11,775 bases of DNA from an uncultured Collinsella sp. (GCA_900543025.1 UQPP01000047.1:1-11775), one strand, 5' to 3'. Shown: positions 1 through 8,124, counted from the stretch's first letter. The notes: generated by a model from the letters alone, not told the origin. Numbers and translations are program-made.

Positions 1-79
1 GGCCCTTGCGGCGTAGTCGCTATTTATTCAGTCCAAGTTTCGGGGCGCAGTTCACAGGCACCTTTGTGGTGGTTTTCGA

Positions 80-111
80 CAAAAAGAAGCCGCCCCATTA
101 ACAGAAGCGGC
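80..111 (-). terminator. Intrinsic terminator downstream of the hydratase gene
   Basis: Read on the minus strand, GCCGCTTC pairs with GGGGCGGC (8 bp including two G-U wobbles) around the 7-nt loop TGTTAAT, followed directly by TTCTTTTTGTC. This is a normal Rho-independent terminator. It lies about 147 nt past the stop codon of the aconitase-family gene, with the larger hairpin at 169-242 between them, so it probably ends that transcript. Confidence 0.6.
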
Positions 112-168
112 ATCAAGCAAGTCTATTTACTAGCGTCCCTCAAGACCCAACGAGAACGCAGAAATGTA

Positions 169-242
169 GCCCGGGGCTTACCCTTTCCCGAACGCGACCC
201 TCGCGAAGCGCGTGAGCGGGCGGGAAAGGGTAAGCCCCGGGC
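169..242. repeat. Long hairpin with 22-bp perfect arms
   Basis: Positions 169-190 are the exact reverse complement of 221-242, giving a 22-bp GC-rich stem. The 30-nt insert contains a second small stem, CTCGCG pairing with CGTGAG (one G-U). The left strand of the stem reads GCCCGGGGC then TTACCCTTTCCCG. No T-run follows on either strand, so it is not a standard intrinsic terminator. It starts 16 nt past the hydratase stop codon and may be a 3'-end stabilising hairpin or a dispersed palindromic repeat. Confidence 0.75.
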
Positions 243-257
243 GGACAATTAAGTGCG

Positions 258-2558
258 TTACTCGGCAGCGGCCTTGAACTTGTTGTAGTTGATCAGGCAG
301 CCGGCCTTGACGATGGCACGCTCCTCGGCCGTCATATCGGCAATGTAAAGCTCAATCTGCTCGACCGTGCCGTCGGCGCGCACCATGTAGGCGGCGATGT
401 CCTTCAGGTCGCCATCGAGCGCGGCACGGATACCCGGCACAAAGACGTAGTCGCCCACCTCAAAGTTGGGCTCGGCCTCCATCTGGAAGGGCACCATGCC
501 CCAGTTCATCACGTTGGAGCGATAGCGCTTGGTGGCGTACTCGTGGACGATGTTGGCCAGACCGCCGATGACGCGCTGACAGCTCGCGGCCTGCTCGCGG
601 GCAGAACCGTCACCGGGCTTCTTGGCATAGAGCATAGAGCCGTACTCGGTCGCCTTGGCGTCGGCAGCGACGCCCGCGCCGGCCAGCGCCTTAAACACGC
701 CGGCAAGCTCGGCATCGAGCGCGGCCAAGTCGCCCGCGGCCTCACCGGCAACACGGCGCTTCTCCACGGCGTCGACCTCCTTGGAACGACCCACGTAGGC
801 CGGGTCACGGCGGCTGAGCGTAAACTCGGCCAGACCCAGCGGATTGGAACGGAAGGAGCTCGTCTCACCCGAGGGAATGAGCTCGTCGGTCGTGGTAACC
901 GGGTCCATGATCTTGGAGCACACCTTGAGCAGGATATCGTCGCCGAGAGGCTCCATCGCGGGCCACGGCTTGATATTGGGACCCTCGACCAGCTCGTCGG
1001 CAGGCTCCGCCTTGCCAAAGCCCCAGTACACGCGCTTTTTGTACGGCGCGTCGTCAAAGGTGTACTCGCAGGCCTCGTCCCAAGTCTCCTCAGGCAGATC
1101 GGTCGCCGGCGTCAGGACGCCGCCGTTGGCAGCCGTCGCCGCAATGGAGCGGGCGTCCATCAGGGCCACCGCGCTCAACTGGCCATTGCCCGGCTTGGAG
1201 CCCTCGCGGTTGGGGAAGTTGCGCGTGGTGTGGCGGATCGAAAGGCCGTTGTTGGCAGGCGTGTCGCCGGCGCCAAAGCATGGGCCGCAGAATGCCGTAC
1301 GCACGATTGCGCCGGCCTCCATAAGGTCGTAGATATAGCCACGGCGCGTAAGTTCGAGCGCCACGGGCTGGCTCGTGGGGTAGACCGACAGCGAGAACTC
1401 GCCGCAGCCGGTGTTGGCGCCCCTGAGCACGCGGGCAGCCTGGACCACGGAGTCGTAGTTGCCGCCCGAGCAGCCGGCGATAACGCCCTGTTGCACGTGC
1501 AGCTTGCCGTCGACGATCTTGTCGAGCAGGCTAAAGTGCGTCTTGCCCTCGCCAATCTTAGCGGCCTCGAGCTCCACCTCATACAGGATGTCCTCGAGGT
1601 TCTCGTTGAGCTCGTCGATCTCAAAGCCGTTGGAAGGATGGAACGGCAGCGCGATCATGGGCTTGATGCTCGACAGATCGACCTCGACGCAGCCGTCGTA
1701 GTAGGCAACATCGGCGGGCTTGAGCTCGCGGTAGTCGTCGCCGCGGCCGTGCATGGTCAGAAACGTGTGCGTGTCCTCGTCGGTGGCCCAGATGCTCGAC
1801 AGGCAGGTGGTCTCGGTGGTCATGACATCGACGCCGTTACGGTAGTCGGTCGTCATGCTCGCGATGCCGGGGCCCACAAACTCCATGACCTTGTTCTTGA
1901 CGTAGCCCTTGGCAAAGACGGCGCGGATGATGGCGAGCGCCACGTCGTGCGGGCCGACGCCGGGGCGCGGGGCGCCCGTGAGGTAGATGGCGACAACGCC
2001 GGGATAGGCGACGTCGTAGGTGTCACGCAGCAGCTGCTTGGCCAACTCGCCGCCGCCCTCACCCACGGCCATGGTGCCCAAGGCGCCGTAGCGGGTGTGC
2101 GAGTCGGAGCCCAAGATCATCTTGCCGCAACCGGCGAAGTTCTCACGCATAAAGGAATGGATGACGGCGATGTGCGGCGGGACGAAGATGCCGCCGTACT
2201 TCTTGGCCGCTGAAAGGCCAAAGACGTGGTCGTCCTCGTTGATGGTGCCGCCCACGGCGCACAGCGAGTTATGGCAGTTGGTGAGCACGTAGGGCAGTGG
2301 GAACTGTTCCATGCCCGAGGCGCGCGCCGTCTGGATGATGCCGACAAAGGTGATGTCGTGGCTCGCCATGGCATCGAAGCGAATCTTGAGCGCCTCGGGG
2401 TTGCCGGACGTATTGTGTGCTTGGAGGATCGAATACGCGATGGTGCCACGCTTGGCATCCTCGGGTGTCTGCGTAATACCGCGCTCGGCAGCCTCGGCCG
2501 CAGGCACAATCTCGCTGCCGCCGCGCAGGTAGATGCCGTCCTCGTACAGCTTAACCAT
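258..2558 (-). CDS. Aconitase-superfamily hydratase (YbhJ-like), substrate unknown
   Basis: A cytosolic [4Fe-4S] dehydratase of the aconitase superfamily, 766 aa. The three cluster cysteines are present: C363 in GCSGGN, and C424 and C427 in FCGPC. Other family signatures are SDSHTR at 151-156, the GEGGGELAKQL stretch near 166-176, and in the C-terminal swivel domain TTTDELIPSGETSSFRSNP (about 555-573) and RYRSNVMNWGM (about 678-688). The length fits the E. coli YbhJ-type group better than citrate-cycle AcnA (about 890 aa) or the small isopropylmalate isomerase subunits. The reading frame stays open 63 codons further upstream, but that extension runs through repeats; ATG at 2558 follows a good GGGAGA site and begins MVKLYEDG. 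It is a single gene with its own terminator. The actual substrate cannot be read from sequence. Family assignment is firm; function as citrate/isocitrate aconitase is uncertain. Confidence 0.9.
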   Translation of the reverse strand: MVKLYEDGIYLRGGSEIVPAAEAAERGITQTPEDAKRGTIAYSILQAHNTSGNPEALKIRFDAMASHDITFVGIIQTARASGMEQFPLPYVLTNCHNSLCAVGGTINEDDHVFGLSAAKKYGGIFVPPHIAVIHSFMRENFAGCGKMILGSDSHTRYGALGTMAVGEGGGELAKQLLRDTYDVAYPGVVAIYLTGAPRPGVGPHDVALAIIRAVFAKGYVKNKVMEFVGPGIASMTTDYRNGVDVMTTETTCLSSIWATDEDTHTFLTMHGRGDDYRELKPADVAYYDGCVEVDLSSIKPMIALPFHPSNGFEIDELNENLEDILYEVELEAAKIGEGKTHFSLLDKIVDGKLHVQQGVIAGCSGGNYDSVVQAARVLRGANTGCGEFSLSVYPTSQPVALELTRRGYIYDLMEAGAIVRTAFCGPCFGAGDTPANNGLSIRHTTRNFPNREGSKPGNGQLSAVALMDARSIAATAANGGVLTPATDLPEETWDEACEYTFDDAPYKKRVYWGFGKAEPADELVEGPNIKPWPAMEPLGDDILLKVCSKIMDPVTTTDELIPSGETSSFRSNPLGLAEFTLSRRDPAYVGRSKEVDAVEKRRVAGEAAGDLAALDAELAGVFKALAGAGVAADAKATEYGSMLYAKKPGDGSAREQAASCQRVIGGLANIVHEYATKRYRSNVMNWGMVPFQMEAEPNFEVGDYVFVPGIRAALDGDLKDIAAYMVRADGTVEQIELYIADMTAEERAIVKAGCLINYNKFKAAAE

Positions 2559-2562
2559 ACTG

Positions 2563-2568
2563 TCTCCC
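2563..2568 (-). promoter_or_regulatory. Ribosome binding site fixing the hydratase start
   Basis: GGGAGA on the minus strand lies 4 nt before ATG at 2558. A small hairpin (2574-2590, GCCCGA pairing with TCGGGC) sits just upstream of it in the leader. This site supports the 766-aa protein over the 829-aa alternative starting at 2747, which has no family homology in its extra residues. Confidence 0.6.
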
Positions 2569-2694
2569 ACTCTGCCCGAAAGGCTCGGGCGCATAGCATA
2601 CATTCGTTTAATATCGTGCCATAGAACGGTTGCGAGTGGGTTACGAATCTGCACGTTCACTTTATCTCGGTAAAGCACAGGGCGATATTGGCGC

Positions 2695-2745
2695 AAGGAG
2701 TGTCCCAAAGTGCCGGCACAGAAGGAACGTCCCCAAGTGCCAGCC
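2695..2745. repeat. Tandem duplication, 27-bp period
   Basis: Two 24-nt units start at 2695 and 2722 and agree at 19 of 24 positions: AAGGAGTGTCCCAAAGTGCC and AAGGAACGTCCCCAAGTGCC, each followed by a GGC/AGC ending. The first contains the 10-bp palindrome GTGCCGGCAC. Such units resemble short intergenic palindromic repeats rather than gene remnants. They lie upstream of the hydratase promoter region. Confidence 0.5.
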
Positions 2746-2816
2746 AAAAATGGGAGTGGATAACCTCCCGTTTCTAGCCCTCAAGCGGACAAAAGTGGGA
2801 GATTATCCACTCTCAT
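2746..2816 (-). terminator. Inverted repeat with T-run, candidate terminator of the dnaK operon
   Basis: Positions 2750-2769 and 2797-2816 are 20-bp arms matching at 18 positions in inverted orientation, separated by 27 nt. On the minus strand the second arm runs straight into TTTTT (2746-2750). Each arm is also a small dyad of its own: GGGAG paired with CTCCC, and GAGA paired with TCTC. The element lies 34 nt past the hspR stop codon, where the heat-shock transcript should end. It could instead be a mobile palindromic repeat that happens to terminate. Confidence 0.5.
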
Positions 2817-2849
2817 ATTGTTAGGATTTGCGTCGTAGAGCCGCCGTAA

Positions 2850-3266
2850 CTAAAGATCGGTTCCCGCGCCCAGCAGCTTGCGCATGACCTGCTCGGGGTT
2901 GACTGAGCCATCGCGCGGGGCCAGGGCGGTAATCTTCTTCTGCATCTTGTACTCGTGCAGCTCGTCCTCGAGCTGGCGCACGCGAGCACGGAGCTTTTCG
3001 TTCTCGCGCTCGCGCTCCTCGGCACGCTCCTTCATATCGAGGATGCGTACCACGCCGGCGAGGTTGATGCCCTCGTCGGTCAACTGGTTGATGAGTTCCA
3101 GACGCTCGATATCGGCACGCGAATACAGACGCGTGTTGCCGCCCGAGCGCTGGGGGTTCACCAGGCCTTTGGACTCGTAGACGCGCAGAGTCTGCGGGTG
3201 CATGCCGGTCAGCTCGGCCGCCACGCTGATCATGTACAGCGGTTTGTTCCTATTGTCCTCGGCCAT
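2850..3266 (-). CDS. hspR: HspR, MerR-family heat-shock repressor
   Basis: A 138-aa cytosolic DNA-binding protein. Residues 11-78 form the MerR-type winged helix-turn-helix, with the recognition region MHPQTLRVYESKGLVNPQR (22-40) and the wing SGGNTRLYS (41-49). Residues 78-110 are a charged heptad-like dimerisation helix rich in R, E and K. The opening MISVAAELTGMHPQTLR pattern is typical of HspR rather than of GlnR or metal-sensing MerR proteins, and there is no metal-binding cysteine. It is the last gene of dnaK-grpE-dnaJ-hspR, the arrangement in Streptomyces and other Actinobacteria, where HspR with DnaK as co-repressor represses the operon by binding HAIR sites. The same feedback loop is inferred here. 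ATG at 3266 is preceded by AAAGGGG; 72 nt separate it from dnaJ. Confidence 0.93.
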   Translation of the reverse strand: MAEDNRNKPLYMISVAAELTGMHPQTLRVYESKGLVNPQRSGGNTRLYSRADIERLELINQLTDEGINLAGVVRILDMKERAEERERENEKLRARVRQLEDELHEYKMQKKITALAPRDGSVNPEQVMRKLLGAGTDL

Positions 3267-3338
3267 GCTACCTGACCCCTTTCCGTCTCGTTATCGTCCA
3301 TCATAAGCCCGCGGGCGCGGGCGCGCGCCACGACCGCC

Positions 3339-4304
3339 CTAGTACGTCGCCTTGTAACGGTTGACCTTCTCGCGATAGTCGCGCGTGTCGGCCTCGCGCA
3401 GCTTGGTCATGGCATCGCGCTCATCGTCGGACAGGTTCGCGGGAACCTGCACCTTGATCTCGACGAGCAGCGCACCCGTGCGGCCGCGATGCTTAACGTC
3501 GGGCGCACCCATCTCCTTAAAGCGGAACTTCTTGCCCGTCTGGGTACCAGCGGGCACCTTCAGACGAACCGTCGCACCACCGGGCGTGGGCACATCCACC
3601 GTGCAGCCGAGCGCCGCCTCGTAGACCGAAATCGGCACCTCCATGGTCACATCGGCACCTTTACGCTTAAACAGCGGATGCTCCTCCACGTGCGTGGTCA
3701 CGACCAGGTCGCCGCGCTCGCCGCCGGCAACGCCATACTCGCCGCGACGCTTGTAACGCAGCTTACCTCCGTCGACCGCGCCCGCAGGCACCGAGACCGT
3801 AATGGTCTGCTGCTCGCCTGTCGAGGGAATGCGGTAGGTGACCTTGTGCGTCACGCCGCGGAACGCGTCCTCGGCCGTTACGTCGACAGTCAGCGACAGG
3901 TCGCCGCCCTTGCGAGCGCGGTTGCGGCCCGCGCCCGCACCGGCAGCGCCCGCGGCCCCGGCAAAACCCGAGCCCCAATCGCTGCCCCAGGCGCCGTTAC
4001 CGCTAAAGATGCTGTCGAAGATGTCGCCCCAGCCGCTCGCGCCGGCACCGGCGCCGTAGCCACCGCTATACGCGCCGCCCGCGCCCGGCATGCCGCCGAA
4101 CATGAGCATCTGGTCGTACTCTTTGCGCTTCTTCTCGTCCGAAAGCGTCTCGTAGGCCTCGCTAATCTCCTTAAACTTGGCCTCGTCACCGCCGGCATCG
4201 GGGTGATATTTTTGCGCGAGCTTGCGAAACGCGCTCTTGATCTCTTTGTCGGAGGCGCTCTTGGATACGCCCAGGATGTCATAGAAGGTTTTGCCTGCAG
4301 CCAT
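3339..4304 (-). CDS. dnaJ: DnaJ-type co-chaperone without zinc finger (type II, CbpA-like)
   Basis: A 321-aa J-domain protein that delivers unfolded clients to DnaK and stimulates its ATPase. The J domain spans about residues 6-66, with the essential HPD motif at 34-36. A glycine/alanine-rich linker covers about 70-130 and contains the WGDIFDSIF segment typical of the G/F region. The two beta-sandwich client-binding domains follow (about 134-290). The four CxxCxGxG repeats of classical DnaJ are absent; the only cysteine is C234. It is therefore a type II J-protein like CbpA, although it occupies the dnaJ slot of the heat-shock operon. ATG at 4304 follows a strong AGGAGAGGAG site. The 108-nt gap to grpE holds two stable hairpins, so expression may be set separately from dnaK-grpE. 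J-protein identity is certain; the exact name is a matter of convention. Confidence 0.92.
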   Translation of the reverse strand: MAAGKTFYDILGVSKSASDKEIKSAFRKLAQKYHPDAGGDEAKFKEISEAYETLSDEKKRKEYDQMLMFGGMPGAGGAYSGGYGAGAGASGWGDIFDSIFSGNGAWGSDWGSGFAGAAGAAGAGAGRNRARKGGDLSLTVDVTAEDAFRGVTHKVTYRIPSTGEQQTITVSVPAGAVDGGKLRYKRRGEYGVAGGERGDLVVTTHVEEHPLFKRKGADVTMEVPISVYEAALGCTVDVPTPGGATVRLKVPAGTQTGKKFRFKEMGAPDVKHRGRTGALLVEIKVQVPANLSDDERDAMTKLREADTRDYREKVNRYKATY

Positions 4305-4326
4305 CGTAGCTCCTCTCCTGTTATAT

Positions 4327-4348
4327 CCGCCGCCCCTGCGGACGGCGG
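4327..4348 (-). other. Hairpin just upstream of the dnaJ ribosome binding site
   Basis: On the minus strand CCGCCGTCC pairs with GGGCGGCGG (9 bp, one G-U) around the tetraloop GCAG. It ends about 9 nt before the GGAGAGGAG site of dnaJ. It does not cover that site, so it more likely marks or protects the 5' end of a processed dnaJ message than blocks translation. Confidence 0.5.
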
Positions 4349-4377
4349 CTCATGCTTTCATATGGCACTAGGCCAGA

Positions 4378-4407
4378 AAGGGCCCCGGGTGTTGCCCCGG
4401 GGCCCTT
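4378..4407 (-). terminator. GC-rich hairpin after grpE, possible partial terminator
   Basis: AAGGGCCCCGGG pairs perfectly with CCCGGGGCCCTT (12 bp) around a 6-nt loop, beginning 5 nt past the grpE stop codon. On the minus strand it is followed by TTTCTGG-like sequence with only a weak T-run. This fits attenuation or an mRNA-stabilising structure that lowers dnaJ-hspR output relative to dnaK-grpE, rather than a full stop. Confidence 0.5.
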
Positions 4408-4412
4408 CTCAA

Positions 4413-5255
4413 TTACTCCTCGGCGCTCTCGGCCGTATCGGCCGCGGCATCCTCGGGCGCCGCTTCGGGCTCCGGTGCGGGGCGCTTATCGCCACCGTAG
4501 GTCACCGTCACCATCGCGGAGCGCAGGATGCGGTCCGCCATGCGGTAGCCCTTCTGGTACACGTCGTTGACGGTCTCGTCGTACTGCGACTCGTCCTCGA
4601 CACGCCCCACGGCCTGGTGCTCGAGCGGATCGAACGCCTCGCCCTTGGGGTCGATGGGCTCAACGCCCTCGTGCGCAAACACATCGAGCAGCTTGGCATG
4701 CACCGCGTCAACGCCATCGACGAACTGCTTAAAATCGTCGGAAAGCTCCTGGCTACGGGCATGGTCGATTGCGCGCTCGATATCGTCAACCACCGGCAGC
4801 AGCGCAGTGACGAGCTTCTCGGTCGCGCGCTCGCGCTCGGCGATGCGCTCGTTGGCGGTGCGGCGACGGAAGTTCTCCCAGTCGGCCTGCAGACGGGCGG
4901 TGCGCTCGGTGGCGTCCTTTGCCTTGTCCTCGGCGGCCTTCTGAGCCTCTGCCGCAGCATCGAGCTCACTGCGCACGTCGGCAAGCTCCTTTTGGGCCTG
5001 CTCGAACTTGAGCTTAAAGTCGTTGTCGGCGGCTTCCTCACCGGCGCGGATAGCAGCTTCCACCATCTCGTCCTCGGTCATCGTCGCCTCCTTGTTGGAA
5101 TCCTCTACCTGGTTCTCGGCAGCCGCGGCGGCCTCGGCCTCGTTGGCCTCGCTATCGTCGACGGCCTCTACGGGAATCTTCACGTCCTTCTCCTCAGAGT
5201 CAACGGGGGCGGTGCCAGCGGCAGCCGCCTCCGTGCGAGCTTTACGGGCGGACAT
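4413..5255 (-). CDS. grpE: GrpE nucleotide exchange factor for DnaK
   Basis: A 280-aa cytosolic homodimer that opens the DnaK nucleotide site to release ADP. A long acidic and alanine-rich N-terminal extension covers about residues 1-75. The coiled-coil stalk follows (about 76-150) with the family signature QADWENFRRR (123-132). The beta-wing domain that inserts into DnaK ends in GYRMADRILRSAMVTV (236-251). An acidic tail (256-280, rich in E, A and D) follows. The protein is longer than the roughly 200-aa E. coli form because of both low-complexity ends. Its ATG lies 2 nt after the dnaK stop codon, so the two are almost certainly translationally coupled. ATG at 5255 is used; an internal methionine at residue 59 could give a shorter form beginning close to the structured region. 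Confidence 0.95.
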   Translation of the reverse strand: MSARKARTEAAAAGTAPVDSEEKDVKIPVEAVDDSEANEAEAAAAAENQVEDSNKEATMTEDEMVEAAIRAGEEAADNDFKLKFEQAQKELADVRSELDAAAEAQKAAEDKAKDATERTARLQADWENFRRRTANERIAERERATEKLVTALLPVVDDIERAIDHARSQELSDDFKQFVDGVDAVHAKLLDVFAHEGVEPIDPKGEAFDPLEHQAVGRVEDESQYDETVNDVYQKGYRMADRILRSAMVTVTYGGDKRPAPEPEAAPEDAAADTAESAEE

Positions 5256-5257
5256 GA

Positions 5258-7150
<1,893 letters not shown>

Positions 7151-7177
7151 TAGAAATTCCCTCTCTCTTTTGCGTTC

Positions 7178-7207
7178 GCGCCGCCTCGACGATCTGTCGC
7201 GCGGCGC
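7178..7207 (-). promoter_or_regulatory. Hairpin in the dnaK 5' leader
   Basis: GCGCCGC (7178-7184) pairs with GCGGCGC (7201-7207), and inside it CGAC pairs with GTCG around a 5-nt loop. The stem lies 28-57 nt upstream of the dnaK start codon in the presumed leader. It leaves the ribosome binding site free, so it is not a classic RNA thermometer; a role in mRNA stability is possible. Confidence 0.45.
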
Positions 7208-7251
7208 TTCGGCTTGTCTTTCAGGATGTAGTGTATCCCCTTATGGGCCGG

Positions 7252-7285
7252 AATATACAAAATCTAAGTCAATTCATATAAGATT
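7252..7285 (-). promoter_or_regulatory. Candidate dnaK promoter and HspR operator region
   Basis: This is the most AT-rich stretch upstream of dnaK. On the minus strand TATATT (7252-7257), preceded by TTTTG, is a plausible -10 box about 100 nt from the start codon; no good -35 sits 16-18 nt upstream. Next to it, 7261-7285 is an imperfect dyad with perfect outer arms AATCT and AGATT. Its halves only loosely resemble the HAIR consensus CTTGAGT-N7-ACTCAAG. The operator assignment rests on position more than on sequence. Confidence 0.3.
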
Positions 7286-7423
7286 TCTTATTGCTGAGAG
7301 TTTAGGTTCTTAAATGCGCAGGTAGACGCACTGTTTGAGTTCTCGGCAAATCTATCGAGATCTATGTAGAGATGGCTGAGGTTTGCGTCCGGGGGTGCCT
7401 GGGGGCCGTCTTGCGGAAAGCTC

Positions 7424-7604
7424 ATCCCGGTTTGAGCGTGGATTCCGGGTCGCAGTTTCCGTCTGAAGGCTCAACCGGAAACCGTATCCCGTTTTGAGAG
7501 CTGATACCGGCTCGCATTTTCCGCTAGCGGGCCTAACCGGAAACTGCAACCCGTTTTTCGACAAAATAATGGGATGCGGTTTCCGCAAGCACGCTCAATC
7601 GCCC
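7424..7604. repeat. Degenerate 62-bp tandem repeat, about three copies
   Basis: Units start at 7424, 7486 and 7548. The first two agree at about 46 of 62 positions; the third is more diverged and loses its end. Each carries ATCCCG-like sequence at the start, a GCAGTTTCCG-like core near position 29, and a CTCAACCGG-like end. In the first unit GTTTCCG and CGGAAAC form a 7-bp inverted repeat. A fragment of a unit end (GCGGAAAGCTC) precedes 7424. The period is not a multiple of three, which argues against a repeated protein. Confidence 0.65.
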
Positions 7605-7719
7605 TATATTTCAAGTCACCTTTAGCTAACATTTATGCAGCTCAACGGCCCCACCTGCGCGTTTTTTAGTAAACCTTGGCATACTCGGCGAACGGTATGA
7701 AGATGCCGGCCAGAGGGTA

Positions 7720-7747
7720 TTGCAAACGGTCGCTCCCGTGGTATGTT
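7720..7747 (+). promoter_or_regulatory. Candidate promoter for the ferredoxin gene
   Basis: TTGCAA (7720-7725) and TATGTT (7742-7747) are separated by 16 nt and match the -35 and -10 consensus at four positions each. Transcription would start near 7754, giving a leader of about 55 nt that ends in an AGAGAGG ribosome binding site before ATG 7809. Confidence 0.45.
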
Positions 7748-7808
7748 TTTGCCCGAATCAAACCGGCGCGCATCGCCTGTAGCGTCGGTCAACAGAGAGG
7801 AAACTACC

Positions 7809-7994
7809 ATGGCTCATCCCGTAATTGATGCCGACGAGTGCATCGCTTGTGGCGTTTGCGTCGACTCCTGCCCCGCTGGCGTTCTGGAGCTCCAGGACGT
7901 CGCTACCGTCGCTGACGAGGACTCCTGCGTCGCCTGTGGCGCTTGCCAGGACGCTTGCCCCGCTGGCGCGATCACCGAGATCGTCGAGGAGTAA
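7809..7994 (+). CDS. 2[4Fe-4S] bacterial-type ferredoxin
   Basis: A 61-aa soluble low-potential electron carrier of the clostridial type. It holds two cluster motifs in tandem: C11-C14-C17-C21 in CIACGVCVDSCP, and C40-C43-C46-C50 in CVACGACQDACP. Each ends in the usual CPAG, and the internal twofold symmetry of the family is clear. Length is standard. The frame extends 22 codons upstream to ATG 7743, but the ATG at 7809 has a proper AGAGAGG site and begins with the expected MAHPVIDADECIACG. It is monocistronic, with its own promoter and a strong terminator, and is the only plus-strand gene here. Its redox partner (for example pyruvate:ferredoxin oxidoreductase or a hydrogenase) is not in the window, so its specific role is open. 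Confidence 0.97.
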   Translation: MAHPVIDADECIACGVCVDSCPAGVLELQDVATVADEDSCVACGACQDACPAGAITEIVEE

Positions 7995-8029
7995 CAACTC
8001 CCCCACTTGCACACTCAAAAGTACACCGT

Positions 8030-8079
8030 GCACAAAAAAGGAGGCCTCCGCATCGCCGCGGAGGCCTCCTTTTTTGTGC
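8030..8079. terminator. Bidirectional intrinsic terminator after ferredoxin
   Basis: Positions 8030-8051 are the exact reverse complement of 8058-8079 (22 bp) around the 6-nt loop ATCGCC. The stem core is GGAGGCCTCCGC, flanked by AAAAAA on the left and TTTTTT on the right, so it works in either direction. It ends the ferredoxin transcript, 35 nt past its stop, and is a backstop for leftward transcripts from the NAD operon. Confidence 0.92.
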
Positions 8080-8124
8080 GGATAACTAATTTGGCACCGC
8101 CGTTGGTTGAACTCGCGCCAGCGA

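Larger units (their letters stand above)
7151..7808. other. 658-bp divergent spacer between dnaK and ferredoxin
   Basis: It has three parts. Positions 7151-7330 form the dnaK leader and an AT-rich promoter region. Positions 7424-about 7604 hold degenerate 62-bp tandem repeats with no convincing coding capacity. Positions about 7605-7808 contain the ferredoxin promoter and leader. I see no further gene in 7605-7719 beyond a short TTTTTT run near 7665, which lacks a good preceding stem. Confidence 0.6.

Noticed and set aside
64..252. 62-aa plus-strand open frame
   Set aside because: A third of it is the 169-242 hairpin, no ribosome binding site precedes it, and the peptide is basic and low-complexity.
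543..2213. 556-aa plus-strand open frame antisense to the hydratase gene
   Set aside because: It is a shadow of GC-rich codon usage opposite a gene with clear family motifs; its translation is low-complexity and matches no recognisable domain.
2755..2811. Two inverted TTATCCACT nonamers (2755-2763 minus, 2803-2811 plus), 8 of 9 to the DnaA box
   Set aside because: They are part of a larger inverted repeat with T-runs. There is no dnaA or dnaN nearby, no AT-rich unwinding region and no further boxes, so an origin is not supported.
7352..7588. 78-aa minus-strand open frame over the 62-bp repeats
   Set aside because: The repeat period shifts frame, so similar DNA encodes different peptides in each unit. 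That indicates selection on DNA rather than protein.
7424..7604. Possible CRISPR array
   Set aside because: The units are contiguous and degenerate along their whole length, with no constant repeat separated by unique spacers, and no cas genes are present.
7622..7810. 62-aa minus-strand open frame overlapping the ferredoxin promoter
   Set aside because: It starts inside the ferredoxin start region, lacks a credible ribosome binding site and resembles no known family.
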